From Mucilaginibacter sp. Bleaf8 (GTDB lineage: Bacteria; Bacteroidota; Bacteroidia; Sphingobacteriales; Sphingobacteriaceae): a stretch of 64,000 nucleotides of DNA. Where the stretch lies: NCBI RefSeq assembly GCF_018390515.1, contig NZ_JAHBBK010000001.1:930001-994000 (forward strand). The letters run 5' to 3'. The notes beneath the pieces are model-generated. The model was not told the origin of the DNA, ran no database searches, and worked only from the letters and a program-made list of their open reading frames with translations. Both the position numbers and the translations under genes were made by a program. Positions within the stretch are counted from its first letter, which is position 1. Every line of letters starts with the position of its first letter. Shown in pieces: positions 26,702 to 35,193 of this stretch.

Positions 26702-27649
26702 ATGTTAAACAGAAGGCATCTCAGGGTTAAAGTATTGCAGGCTTTATACGCATATCATCAAACAGAGCAAAAGGATGTTAAACAGCATGAAAAAAACTTA
26801 CTGCATAACATTGACCAGGTATATGAGATGTATATCTGGATGCTATCACTGATTGACGAAGTGATACAGTTTTCCAGCAATGACGCTGAAGAGCGTGCTA
26901 ACAAACACTTGCCCACCGCCGAAGATCTGAATCCCAACTTAAAGATTCTCGAAAACCGCTTTATTACTTCACTGCACGTTAATAAAGACTACATTTTAGC
27001 CCTCAAAAAATACAAGGTATCCTGGGATTTTGAGCCCGAACTGTCAAAATCACTGTTTTTGGTACTTAAAAACTCGGATGAGTATAAAGCTTACCTGCAA
27101 AAAACAGATGATACGCTGTTAACGGATAAAGACATCATTAAATACATCTTCAAAAAAGTAATTCTGAAATCGACACTTGCCGAACAGGTGTTTGAAGATA
27201 AGTTTATTGCCTGGCCTATTGATAAAGAAATATTGCAGGCACTGATTGCAAAAACCTTCAAAAACTTCTCGAACGATAATCCGCATGAGAACAAGCTGGC
27301 CGAAGTTACAGGTAACTGGCCCGAAGACCGCGACTTTATCATTAACCTTTTTGAAGAGTGCATTCGTCATGATGCCGAGTACCAGGAATTGATAGGCAAC
27401 AAAACCCAGAACTGGGAGCCGGAACGTATTGCCATGATGGATACGCTGCTGATGAAAATGGCTATCACAGAATTTGTTAACTTTGCATCCGTACCCGTTA
27501 AGGTAACCATTAACGAGTACCTGGAGATTGCGAAAGAATTCAGTACACCGAAAAGCAACTCGTTTATTAACGGTATACTTGATAAAATTTTGTTTGAACT
27601 GAAAGACCAGAACAAAATTCGTAAAACCGGCAGGGGATTAATTGAATAA
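26702..27649 (+). CDS. nusB: Transcription antitermination factor NusB (long Bacteroidota form)
   Basis: NusB binds boxA RNA with NusE (S10) in rRNA antitermination. The protein begins MLNRRHLRVKVLQALYAYHQ and has the NusB core at about residues 180-310 (LLMKMAITEFVNFASVPVKV, EYLEIAKEFSTPKSNSFING). It is 315 aa, about twice the Escherichia coli protein, because of an extra N-terminal helical region, which is usual in this phylum. First gene of an operon with a DUF1573 lipoprotein and yajC. Confidence 0.95.
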   Translation: MLNRRHLRVKVLQALYAYHQTEQKDVKQHEKNLLHNIDQVYEMYIWMLSLIDEVIQFSSNDAEERANKHLPTAEDLNPNLKILENRFITSLHVNKDYILALKKYKVSWDFEPELSKSLFLVLKNSDEYKAYLQKTDDTLLTDKDIIKYIFKKVILKSTLAEQVFEDKFIAWPIDKEILQALIAKTFKNFSNDNPHENKLAEVTGNWPEDRDFIINLFEECIRHDAEYQELIGNKTQNWEPERIAMMDTLLMKMAITEFVNFASVPVKVTINEYLEIAKEFSTPKSNSFINGILDKILFELKDQNKIRKTGRGLIE

Positions 27650-27657
27650 CAGCAAAC

Positions 27658-28110
27658 ATGAGAAACTTTATAGTAGTATTATGCCTGGCAGGTGCATTAG
27701 CCGCCTGTAACCAATCAACCAAAACGGCAAACGTAACTGGCAACAGCGACAGTACAGCAACCACACACGAGGCAGCAAGTGTTGATTCGGCCAGTGCCCC
27801 GGCAATGCAGTTCCAAAAAACAGCTTACGACTTTGGTAAAATCAAAACCGGTGATAAAGTAAGCTACACATTTAAATTTACCAATACCGGTAAATCGCCG
27901 CTTATCATCAGCGATGCGGTGGCCAGCTGCGGCTGTACCAAGCCGGAGTTTGATGCCAAGCCCATTGCACCCGGCCAGGATGGCGAAATTAAAGTAACAT
28001 TCAATAGTGCCGGCAAAGACGGCTTACAGGATAAAATGGTAACCATTACCGCCAATACATTTCACCCGCAAAATGTGGTGCATTTAACCGGCGAGGTAAC
28101 CAAAAAATAA
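27658..28110 (+). CDS. DUF1573 lipoprotein
   Basis: Lipoprotein (lipobox ALAAC, Cys about residue 17) with an Ig/ASPM-like beta domain of family DUF1573: FDFG-type start YDFGKIKTGDKVSYTFKFTN, then ASCGCTKPEF, whose CGC motif is the family mark. 150 aa. Role unknown; in Bacteroidota this gene regularly sits between nusB and yajC, as here (8 bp after nusB). Confidence 0.93.
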   Translation: MRNFIVVLCLAGALAACNQSTKTANVTGNSDSTATTHEAASVDSASAPAMQFQKTAYDFGKIKTGDKVSYTFKFTNTGKSPLIISDAVASCGCTKPEFDAKPIAPGQDGEIKVTFNSAGKDGLQDKMVTITANTFHPQNVVHLTGEVTKK

Positions 28111-28121
28111 TTAATTTAAAC

Positions 28122-28451
28122 ATGACGACAGCAACTATTCTATTACAATTTGGCGGTGGCGCCGGCGGCTTTGGTAGTATCGTACCCATGATCCTGATCA
28201 TTGTGGTATTCTACTTTTTTATGATTCGCCCTCAGGTTAAAAAACAGAAAGACCAGAAGAAATACGTTGAAGAGCTTAAAAAAGGCGACAAAGTGGTAAC
28301 CACTGCCGGTATACACGGCCGCATTGCCGACATCAACGATACGACATTTTTAGTTGAGGTAGACAATGGTGTAAAAATCCGTTTTGATAAAGCATCCATC
28401 TCATTAGATGCATCAAAAGCATTAAACACACCGGTTGTTACTAAATCTTAA
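28122..28451 (+). CDS. yajC: Preprotein translocase subunit YajC
   Basis: Small Sec-associated membrane protein (109 aa) of the SecDF-YajC complex. One N-terminal transmembrane helix (about residues 18-38, ending YFFMIRPQVKKQKD), then the soluble KKGDKVVTTAGIHGRIADI block typical of YajC. Starts 11 bp after the DUF1573 gene; a terminator follows. Confidence 0.95.
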   Translation: MTTATILLQFGGGAGGFGSIVPMILIIVVFYFFMIRPQVKKQKDQKKYVEELKKGDKVVTTAGIHGRIADINDTTFLVEVDNGVKIRFDKASISLDASKALNTPVVTKS

Positions 28452-28469
28452 CTAAAACATTACCTTTTC

Positions 28470-28512
28470 AAATGCCGTTTCTTTTTGTAATTAAAAGAGC
28501 GGCATTTTATTT
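28470..28512 (+). terminator. Terminator after yajC
   Basis: AAATGCCG pairs with CGGCATTT, extended by a T-rich/A-rich inner stem, then TTTTATTTTT. It ends the nusB operon 30 bp before the ybbR-like gene. Confidence 0.75.
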
Positions 28513-28541
28513 TTAGCCGTTAAGCAAAGCGATACATAAGC

Positions 28542-29486
28542 ATGCCCATCATCAAACTATCTGTTTCTGAACGCAGGCGGTTATCCGTTTTCATAACCTG
28601 TTTGTTACTTGCTGTAGTAGCCTGGGTATTTGCTACGCTGTCGGAAAAATATGTTTACACCACACGGCAGGCCATTGTGTTCAAAAACGCCCCGCAAAAG
28701 CGTGCCTTCAGGCCTTTGCAGACTGATACTGTAGAAATAAGTTTGCAAGGCACCGGCTGGCAGATGCTGTTTTCAAAAATGGATCATGGCTCGCGCCCTA
28801 TCCCGGTTGATTTGCATACGCTTGATCACAACGACTATATTGCACTTAACACCCAGTTAGAGCGCATTAACCGGAACAAAGACCTCAACCATCGCATTAT
28901 TGCTTTTAACCCGGATACGCTTTATTTTGACTTCACCAATCGGCTAACCAAGAAAGTACCGGTACTACCCCTTCAGGCTATCACTTACAAGAAACAGTAT
29001 ATGGTTACAGGTAAAGTGACCGTTCAGCCCGCTTATGTAGTTGTTAACGGACCCGGCAATGTTATCGAAAATGTAAACCACTGGCTAACCGACTCTATTA
29101 AGTTTACCGATGTACGGCAAACAATCAATACCATTGTAAGGCTGCAACCGGTTAAGTCCGGCAACCTGAATGTATACCCAAAGATGGTTCAGGTGCGCAT
29201 ACCGGTTGAGGAGTTTACCGAAAAAACGCTGGATATACCGGTAAAAGTAAGCAACAACACACATTACGATGCGGTAAGAATCTTTCCACAGAAAGTAAGG
29301 GTAACGTTTACCGTACCACTAAGCCGCTATACCGAGATTGACGAAAACTTTTTTGAAGCTAACGCCGATTTGAGTTTGTGGCATCAAGGCTACAGCGTGT
29401 TGCCGGTTAAGATTACGCATATGCCTGCCTACTGTAAAATAGTAAGTACCGTACCCCAGAACGTCGACTTTATAATTAAAAAATAA
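28542..29486 (+). CDS. YbbR-like domain protein
   Basis: 314-aa protein with one N-terminal membrane helix (FITCLLLAVVAWVFATLS, about residues 17-34) followed by extracytoplasmic YbbR-like beta repeats (for example QPAYVVVNGPGNVIENVNHW). In Firmicutes the YbbR protein CdaR regulates the diadenylate cyclase; no cdaA is adjacent here, so only the domain is assigned. The stop is 1 bp before coaE. Confidence 0.85.
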   Translation: MPIIKLSVSERRRLSVFITCLLLAVVAWVFATLSEKYVYTTRQAIVFKNAPQKRAFRPLQTDTVEISLQGTGWQMLFSKMDHGSRPIPVDLHTLDHNDYIALNTQLERINRNKDLNHRIIAFNPDTLYFDFTNRLTKKVPVLPLQAITYKKQYMVTGKVTVQPAYVVVNGPGNVIENVNHWLTDSIKFTDVRQTINTIVRLQPVKSGNLNVYPKMVQVRIPVEEFTEKTLDIPVKVSNNTHYDAVRIFPQKVRVTFTVPLSRYTEIDENFFEANADLSLWHQGYSVLPVKITHMPAYCKIVSTVPQNVDFIIKK

Positions 29487-29487
29487 C

Positions 29488-30087
29488 ATGCTTAAAATTG
29501 GCATCACCGGAAATATAGGCAGCGGCAAAACAACCATCAGCCAGGTATTTGAATTGCTGGGTATCCCGGTTTTTTATGCGGATAACGAAGCCAAGAAAGT
29601 AATGACGGCTGATGCCATTCTGATTGCTGCCCTGCGTGAAACCTTCGGGCCTGAAGCCTATTTGGCCGATGGAACACTTAACCGTAAGTATATTGCAGGT
29701 ATTGTTTTTAATAACGAGGCCGAACTTAAGAAGCTGAATGCACTGGTACACCCTGCCGTTTTCAGAGCTTTTGATAACTGGGTTTTGCAACATGCCCATG
29801 CACCTTATGTACTTAAGGAAGCCGCCATACTCTTTGAAAGCGGATCGCATAAAGATTGTAATTACACTATACTGGTAACCGCCCCTGACGCCATGCGAAT
29901 AGACCGCGTGATGCAACGGGATCATATTACCCAGCAGGAGGCCGAAAGCCGCAATGCTAAACAAATGCCACAAGAGCAAAAAGCTGCCCTGGCCAATTTT
30001 ATTATAGCTAATGACAATACCCAGCTGGTGATACCTCAAATACTCGCCTTACACCAGCAGTTTTTAGCGGAAGCGAGTACCCGATAA
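29488..30087 (+). CDS. coaE: Dephospho-CoA kinase
   Basis: Last step of coenzyme A synthesis: phosphorylates the 3'-OH of dephospho-CoA. P-loop GITGNIGSGKTTIS at residues 5-18, the DNEAKK segment, and LVHPAVF / EAAILFESG blocks of CoaE are present. 199 aa, full length. Its TAA overlaps the ATG of the next gene by one base (TAATG), showing a tightly packed operon. Confidence 0.96.
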   Translation: MLKIGITGNIGSGKTTISQVFELLGIPVFYADNEAKKVMTADAILIAALRETFGPEAYLADGTLNRKYIAGIVFNNEAELKKLNALVHPAVFRAFDNWVLQHAHAPYVLKEAAILFESGSHKDCNYTILVTAPDAMRIDRVMQRDHITQQEAESRNAKQMPQEQKAALANFIIANDNTQLVIPQILALHQQFLAEASTR

Positions 30088-31025
30088 TGATATTAGACGA
30101 TTTTTTAGTTTTTGATACCAACGGTTTATACTGCCGTTACGGCGATTTTTATTTAGACCCGCAACAAACGGTTAAACAGGCCGTAATATCGCACGCCCAT
30201 GCCGATCATGCCATAGCCGGCAACCTGGACGTGTACTGTACGCCCGCCACAGCCGACTTTATGAAACTGCGCTATGGTAAAAACGCCGGCCGTAATTTCA
30301 CTTTGCTGCAATGGCAGCAAACCGTTGCAATAGGCCCGGTAACTATCAGCTTCATTCCAGCCGGGCATATGCTTGGATCGGCGCAGGTAATGATGGAATA
30401 CCAGGGTGTGAGATATCTTTACACAGGTGATTATAAACTGCAACCTGACCTAACCTGCGAGCCCATTGCATGGTTAAAAGCAGATGTGCTGATTACAGAA
30501 AGCACCTTTGCCAACCCTGACACTGCACACCCAGATCCGGTTGCGGAGATCAGGAAGCTTAACGATATCAAAATCAATATTTTGCTTGGCGCCTACGGCT
30601 TAGGTAAAGCACAACGGCTAATTAAGCTTATTAACCAACATGCACCGCAAAAAAAGATATTGGTACACCATCGTATTGCACCTATTAACACTATTTATGA
30701 AAAATACGACTACCAGTTGGGTCCCTACCAGCACTATGGTCGCAAGCTCATGAAAAACCAGGAAGAGTATGTTTACCTGGTTCCGCCGTTTACTTTTGAT
30801 AGTTACCTGCGTGCAACCGGCGTTAAACGACTGTTCGCATCGGGCTGGAAAAACCTGCAGGTAAACGATCAGGATACGCTGTTTATTTCTGACCATGCCG
30901 ACTGGAACGATGTTTTGCAAGCAGTTGAACAAGTATCCCCAAAGCAAATATGGACGCTGCATGGTGATGGTTCGCATCTTAAAAAGCATTTTTATGACCG
31001 TATCTTTGTGAAAGTATTGAACTGA
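30087..31025 (+). CDS. Ligase-associated-type MBL-fold DNA exonuclease
   Basis: Metallo-beta-lactamase-fold nuclease of the mRNA 3'-end processing/DNA exonuclease type, 312 aa. The metal motif HAHADH (about residues 33-38), a second His in FIPAGHMLGSAQV, and TGDYK are visible; ISDHADW and LHGDG supply the C-terminal motifs. Relatives are often linked to an ATP-dependent ligase as a DNA repair pair; here the partner ligase gene is not adjacent. Part of the ybbR-coaE operon. Confidence 0.85.
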   Translation: MILDDFLVFDTNGLYCRYGDFYLDPQQTVKQAVISHAHADHAIAGNLDVYCTPATADFMKLRYGKNAGRNFTLLQWQQTVAIGPVTISFIPAGHMLGSAQVMMEYQGVRYLYTGDYKLQPDLTCEPIAWLKADVLITESTFANPDTAHPDPVAEIRKLNDIKINILLGAYGLGKAQRLIKLINQHAPQKKILVHHRIAPINTIYEKYDYQLGPYQHYGRKLMKNQEEYVYLVPPFTFDSYLRATGVKRLFASGWKNLQVNDQDTLFISDHADWNDVLQAVEQVSPKQIWTLHGDGSHLKKHFYDRIFVKVLN

Positions 31026-31026
31026 T

Positions 31027-31188
31027 ATGCTTATTGAAGGCACTGACTATTACATTAATGAAGATGGTAACTGGGTTTTTACCCGCGAATACCATTTAAA
31101 ACGGGGGTATTGCTGCAAAAACAATTGCCTGCACTGCCCATGGCGTAATGGCAAAGTCAAATCCTGTAAACAAATTGAAAATAAATAA
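31027..31188 (+). CDS. DUF5522 small Cys-rich protein, 53 aa
   Basis: A 53-residue gene starting 1 bp after the exonuclease stop. It has the DUF5522 pattern: YYINEDGNWVFTREYHLKRG, then a CC-x3-C-x2-C cluster (YCCKNNCLHCPW), probably binding a metal. Function unknown; widespread in Bacteroidota. Too short for many gene callers but clearly a real family member. Confidence 0.85.
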   Translation: MLIEGTDYYINEDGNWVFTREYHLKRGYCCKNNCLHCPWRNGKVKSCKQIENK

Positions 31189-31220
31189 ACATATTTGCCC
31201 GTTCGTTATTTTACTACAGT

Positions 31221-31667
31221 ATGCAAATTGACAAAGAGATACAGAGCAAATTCGAGGATAATTATCACAAAGCTGTTGTCAATGTCAACTACACGTATGG
31301 CTGGCTGGCAAATCTACTTCGTAGCGAGTTTGAAAAATATAATTTAACAAGCCAGCAGTTCAATGTACTGCGCATACTGCGTGGCCAGCATCCTAAGCCG
31401 GCTACTATCAATATGTTAAAAGAGCGGATGCTCGATAAAATGTCGGATGCATCGCGCATTGTTGACCGGTTGGTGCAAAAAGAGTTGGTATCGCGTGGTA
31501 CCTGCAGCCGCGACCGCCGCGCTGTTGATATCAAGATTACCGATAAAGGATTGGATATACTTACCCAAATGGATAAAGGCTTTAAAACAGCCGATTTGAT
31601 CAGCCGTAATCTTACTGAAGATGAGGCCGGTCTGTTAAGCGATTTGCTTGATAAACTGCGGGGGTAA
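31221..31667 (+). CDS. MarR family transcriptional regulator
   Basis: 148-aa winged-helix regulator. The recognition region LTSQQFNVLRILRGQHPKPATINMLKERM-like segment (about residues 41-70) and the wing with the DRRAVDIKIT motif (KELVSRGTCSRDRRAVDIKIT end) are standard MarR. Ligand and targets unknown; neighbours do not suggest a drug pump, and a CATATTTG box near 31190 may be its promoter. Confidence 0.93.
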   Translation: MQIDKEIQSKFEDNYHKAVVNVNYTYGWLANLLRSEFEKYNLTSQQFNVLRILRGQHPKPATINMLKERMLDKMSDASRIVDRLVQKELVSRGTCSRDRRAVDIKITDKGLDILTQMDKGFKTADLISRNLTEDEAGLLSDLLDKLRG

Positions 31668-31711
31668 AACCAAGTCTAAATCCAATTACCGGATCTAACT
31701 ATATATCATAA

Positions 31712-34069
31712 TTAGAATGGCAAGCCCACGCCGAAGTTAAGCTGCATAAAACGGTAGGGCTCTCCCCCATTTGCTTCTCTGTAATTTTGCTTAAATTCTC
31801 CTGATTTGAACAGCTCATCAAAGTGTTTGATAAGCACCCATTGATCAGAACCGGTAAACTGAGGGTCCTTGAACTTAAAGCCGGCATCTAACCTGAATAC
31901 GAAGTAAGATAAATCGAATCGCAAACCTGCACCTATGCCAATAGCCGTTGTTTGCAGCAATTTATTCAGCCTAAATTCGCCTCCCGGGTTATCGCTATTT
32001 TTCTTTAATCGCCAAACGTTCCCAAAATCACTAAAAAAAGCGCCCTTTAACTTGGTACCGTAAAAGTCATTGGTAATACGGAACCGGTACTCGGCATTCC
32101 CAATAATTCGGATCTCGCCAAACTGATCCAGATACCTGAACCTGCTTAACTGGGTGGTATCCCCTCCATAAAATGCACCACGGTTAAACTGACCAGGTCC
32201 AAGTGTACGGGGCAACCAGGCACGAATGTCATTAGCACCACCGGCATAATAATTTTTCTCAAAAATAAGCTGGTTGCTGTTACCGAACGGAACACCAATA
32301 CCGGGATTGATACGGAACACAAACTGGCGCTCATTACGACCCAGGCTACGGTACCAGCGTAAATCAATATCAGCCTTGGCATACTGGGCAAAGGTGTAAC
32401 CAAACATGGTACGGTTACCTAATGTATCGCGGGGCCTGTCAAAGGTGCGGCTAACCAAATTCAGGAAGTTACCGCCTACATCAACAAAACCTCTGAAATA
32501 AACAAAGTTCTCCAAAGAGTACAGCTTGTTGGCATTAAGCTGGTAAGTATACTGGCTACCGGTAGTGAATATGGTACGCCCGATAAGATAGATGTAAGAG
32601 TATCGGTTTTCACGCAATAACGTATCCTTCGCTACCGGGTCAATAGAACCGCTCGAAAATTCGATACTGATGGGAGTTAGTGTGTGTTGCTTACGGCTGG
32701 TTTCATTCCAATCGTACGTAAGGGCATTGACAAAGCTACGGCGTTGTACAAGCCCCTTTTGGTAAAACAACTGAAAGTTGGACGAGAAGGTGGTATGCGG
32801 CACGCCGTACTTACCCAGTGTAGGCAAATCAAACGGAGCAATAATACGCGGGTAAACCAAATTGACACCCGCTTTAAAGTCCTGGTTTTGTATACTGCCT
32901 GTATTGCCGCCATTTGTATCAAACAATATACTCCAGTTCAGTTTCAACTGCAACACTTCGGCCTGCTTAAACAAATTTCGGTTGGTAAATGTGTTACCTA
33001 AGTTGTATCCATAACGCCCGCCGCTAAACAGAAACTCCGCCTCAACACGATCCGACATCCGCTTGAGCGGTATCATATTAATTTTATTATCCAACCGGTT
33101 CGAACTGTCTGCCAGCTTCCGGTAGGCCGGGTTGGGCACGTTCCGGAAAACATTAAGCTCAGACAAGCGCGCCGTGGTTAGCGATTGTTGGTCGATATTA
33201 TACAAGTCTCCCTTTTTCTGGAATATATACCGGTTAATAGCACCCGGTTTAAACCGATGAGAGAAGTCAACAAACCTTAATTGAGAGTCAACCTGTATCG
33301 TATCGGCTTTACCAATAGTACGGCCGTAGCTATCGGTAATGGTTACTAAGGTATTATTGATACGGTAGGTAGGATGAGCCGATTTATTTTCGGGATTATC
33401 CACAATCATCTTTACATCAACTACGCCGTTATTAAAGGTTGAATCGTAGTTATAGTTAATGTATTGGCGATAAAAATCATAATACCCGTTACGTTTCATT
33501 ACCTGATAAAACTCATCGCGGTCATAAGCCAAACTATCGGTATCAAAACGGCCGCCGGGCTGCACGTGCGAAAAGCGGCGACGGTTAACCCGGTAAAGCG
33601 CCTGCACTGCCGGATCGCCGATACTGTCCTGAATATTACGGATACGGAAAAGCGGGCCCTCGTTAGCTGTAAAGGTAAGCTTGGCTTTCTTTTTGGCTAC
33701 TTCTATCTGGCTTGCTACACGGGCTTTTAAATAGCCTTTGTTCTTTAAAAAGAGTTCGATCTGTTCACGGGAATTTTCTACCAGTCCGCTATCCAGAATA
33801 GCCGGTGGCTCGCCGATGTTCTTTTTACCGTTTTTGCTAAGCAGGTAGTACAACTGCAGGTTAAACCAGTTGTTGGGCTGCTGCTGGCGGTCTATATAAG
33901 TAAGTGCCTGATCCGAAAATTCACTGTCGATACTATCCAGTTTTACGGTTCGCACCAGGGCCTGATTATCATCCAGCCTGCGGGTTAAACTGCAACTGCT
34001 GACAAAAAAGATGAAAAGAATGGTTAATATTGCAAGGCTATAATGCTTAATCTCGGGAAATGCTTTCAA
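31712..34069 (-). CDS. tamL: TamL: lipidated TamA/BamA-like outer-membrane assembly protein
   Basis: Omp85-family protein, 785 aa. The N-terminus is a lipoprotein signal (IFFVSSC, Cys about residue 26), then POTRA-like repeats (about 40-330) and a C-terminal 16-strand barrel with a terminal Phe (GVGLPF). The lipidated TamA form is characteristic of Bacteroidota and is thought to work with TamB in outer-membrane protein or lipid traffic. The start is TTG at 34069; an in-frame stop lies just upstream and there is no ATG before the lipobox, so TTG is well supported. The first 10 bp overlap the start of the divergent methyltransferase gene. Confidence 0.92.
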   Translation of the reverse strand: MKAFPEIKHYSLAILTILFIFFVSSCSLTRRLDDNQALVRTVKLDSIDSEFSDQALTYIDRQQQPNNWFNLQLYYLLSKNGKKNIGEPPAILDSGLVENSREQIELFLKNKGYLKARVASQIEVAKKKAKLTFTANEGPLFRIRNIQDSIGDPAVQALYRVNRRRFSHVQPGGRFDTDSLAYDRDEFYQVMKRNGYYDFYRQYINYNYDSTFNNGVVDVKMIVDNPENKSAHPTYRINNTLVTITDSYGRTIGKADTIQVDSQLRFVDFSHRFKPGAINRYIFQKKGDLYNIDQQSLTTARLSELNVFRNVPNPAYRKLADSSNRLDNKINMIPLKRMSDRVEAEFLFSGGRYGYNLGNTFTNRNLFKQAEVLQLKLNWSILFDTNGGNTGSIQNQDFKAGVNLVYPRIIAPFDLPTLGKYGVPHTTFSSNFQLFYQKGLVQRRSFVNALTYDWNETSRKQHTLTPISIEFSSGSIDPVAKDTLLRENRYSYIYLIGRTIFTTGSQYTYQLNANKLYSLENFVYFRGFVDVGGNFLNLVSRTFDRPRDTLGNRTMFGYTFAQYAKADIDLRWYRSLGRNERQFVFRINPGIGVPFGNSNQLIFEKNYYAGGANDIRAWLPRTLGPGQFNRGAFYGGDTTQLSRFRYLDQFGEIRIIGNAEYRFRITNDFYGTKLKGAFFSDFGNVWRLKKNSDNPGGEFRLNKLLQTTAIGIGAGLRFDLSYFVFRLDAGFKFKDPQFTGSDQWVLIKHFDELFKSGEFKQNYREANGGEPYRFMQLNFGVGLPF

Positions 34070-34809
34070 AATCTCAGGTCAGTTTATTAAAATCCTTACA
34101 ACAAAAAAAGTTTCGCAGAGAGCACAGTCTCTTTGTGGTGGAGGGCCTTAAATCGGTGTCTGAGTTCATGACATCTTCTTACGCTATCCAAACAATATAT
34201 CATACGCCTGCTGCAAGTTCTAAATTGTATCAACTATCAAAGAAAATCAATTTTCAGGAAATTACAGCCACCGAACTTGAAAAAATAAGCAGCCTTACAA
34301 CTCCTCAGGAAGTTCTGGCCGTAATCCGTATTCCGGAGTGGCCGGCGCTTGATAACAAGCAGCTGTTAAAAAAGTTTACACTTGTGCTTGATGGCGTTCA
34401 GGATCCGGGCAATATGGGTACGATCATTCGCACGGCCGATTGGTTTGGCATCCAGCATATCATCTGCTCGCAAGATACGGTTGACGTTTACAACCCGAAA
34501 GTAGTGCAGGCTACAATGGGTTCGCTTGCGCGGATAAATGTGCATTATGCCGATTTAACAAAACTGCTACCCCAACTGAACCTGCCTTTGCTGGGTGCCA
34601 TGCTGGATGGCGAAAATATTTATGCTACCGATTTGGGCAACGAAGGGCTTATTGTGATGGGTAATGAGGGTAACGGCTTACGGGCTGATATACAGCAACT
34701 CATCAACAAAAAGATTACGATTCCACGCATTGGCCAGGCCGAATCCTTGAACGTTGCCATTGCCACGGCGCTGTTCTGTTCGGAAATAAGTAGAAAAAGA
34801 TTGCAATAA
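34060..34809 (+). CDS. SpoU/TrmH-family RNA methyltransferase
   Basis: AdoMet-dependent 2'-O-ribose methyltransferase (SPOUT fold), 249 aa, acting on rRNA or tRNA. N-terminal substrate-binding part starts MLSKSQVSLLKSLQQKK, the usual start in this phylum. SPOUT motifs are DGVQDPGNMGTIIRTADWFG, then VMGNEGNGL and IPRIGQAESLNVAIATALF. The exact target base is not assignable. Its ATG overlaps the 5' end of tamL on the other strand by 10 bp. Confidence 0.93.
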   Translation: MLSKSQVSLLKSLQQKKFRREHSLFVVEGLKSVSEFMTSSYAIQTIYHTPAASSKLYQLSKKINFQEITATELEKISSLTTPQEVLAVIRIPEWPALDNKQLLKKFTLVLDGVQDPGNMGTIIRTADWFGIQHIICSQDTVDVYNPKVVQATMGSLARINVHYADLTKLLPQLNLPLLGAMLDGENIYATDLGNEGLIVMGNEGNGLRADIQQLINKKITIPRIGQAESLNVAIATALFCSEISRKRLQ

Positions 34810-34812
34810 TTA

Positions 34813-34842
34813 TTGGCGGATAACAAATAATTATTATTTTTG
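34813..34842 (+). promoter_or_regulatory. Promoter of tRNA-Cys
   Basis: TTG (34813-34815), a 19-bp spacer and TATTTTTG (34835-34842) match the Bacteroidota consensus; the tRNA begins 20 bp later. Confidence 0.7.
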
Positions 34843-34861
34843 CGCTCCGTTAAATAAGAAC

Positions 34862-34935
34862 GGTCGGGTGGCCGAGTGGCTAGGCAGAGGTCTGCAAAAC
34901 CTCGTACAGCGGTTCGAATCCGCTCTCGACCTCCA
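34862..34935 (+). tRNA. tRNA-Cys(GCA)
   Basis: Cloverleaf with acceptor GGTCGGG / CTCGACC, anticodon loop CTGCAAA (anticodon GCA), T-arm GCGGTTCGAATCCGC. Discriminator T and the CCA end are encoded (34932-34935). Confidence 0.95.
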
Positions 34936-34963
34936 AAGGGATAACCGATAAAGATAAATTACC

Positions 34964-35137
34964 ATGGGCGTAACACGTTTAAAAAGAAAAGACAGAAGAA
35001 ACAAAACTGTTTCTCGTTTAGAAGTACAACACCTGAAACTGGCTACTAACCTGGAACCAGGAAGCCGCTCACAAGAGCCTAAGAAAAGCCAGATTGCTAA
35101 AAACAATGAGGTTTTAGCTCAATTGACTTCAAAGTAA
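34964..35137 (+). CDS. Small basic protein, 57 aa
   Basis: A 57-residue, highly basic protein (start MGVTRLKRKDRRNKTVSRLE) located 28 bp after tRNA-Cys and before a strong terminator, so probably co-transcribed with the tRNA. Small basic proteins of this kind beside a tRNA recur in Bacteroidota and may bind ribosomes or RNA; that is inference. Confidence 0.75.
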   Translation: MGVTRLKRKDRRNKTVSRLEVQHLKLATNLEPGSRSQEPKKSQIAKNNEVLAQLTSK

Positions 35138-35156
35138 TCACTGATTTATTCAGCAT

Positions 35157-35193
35157 AAAAAAATCCTGTCAGTTATACTGACAGGATTTTTTT
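35157..35193. terminator. Bidirectional terminator inside the pyrD 3' end
   Basis: AAATCCTGTCAG / CTGACAGGATTT hairpin (about 16 bp, 5-nt loop) with A-run and T-run. Its right arm contains the last codons and stop of pyrD (stop at 35173-35175). Confidence 0.88.

Noticed and set aside
26499-26708. 69-codon frame before nusB
   Set aside because: Starts with a non-ATG codon, overlaps the nusB start and has no conserved features; likely chance.
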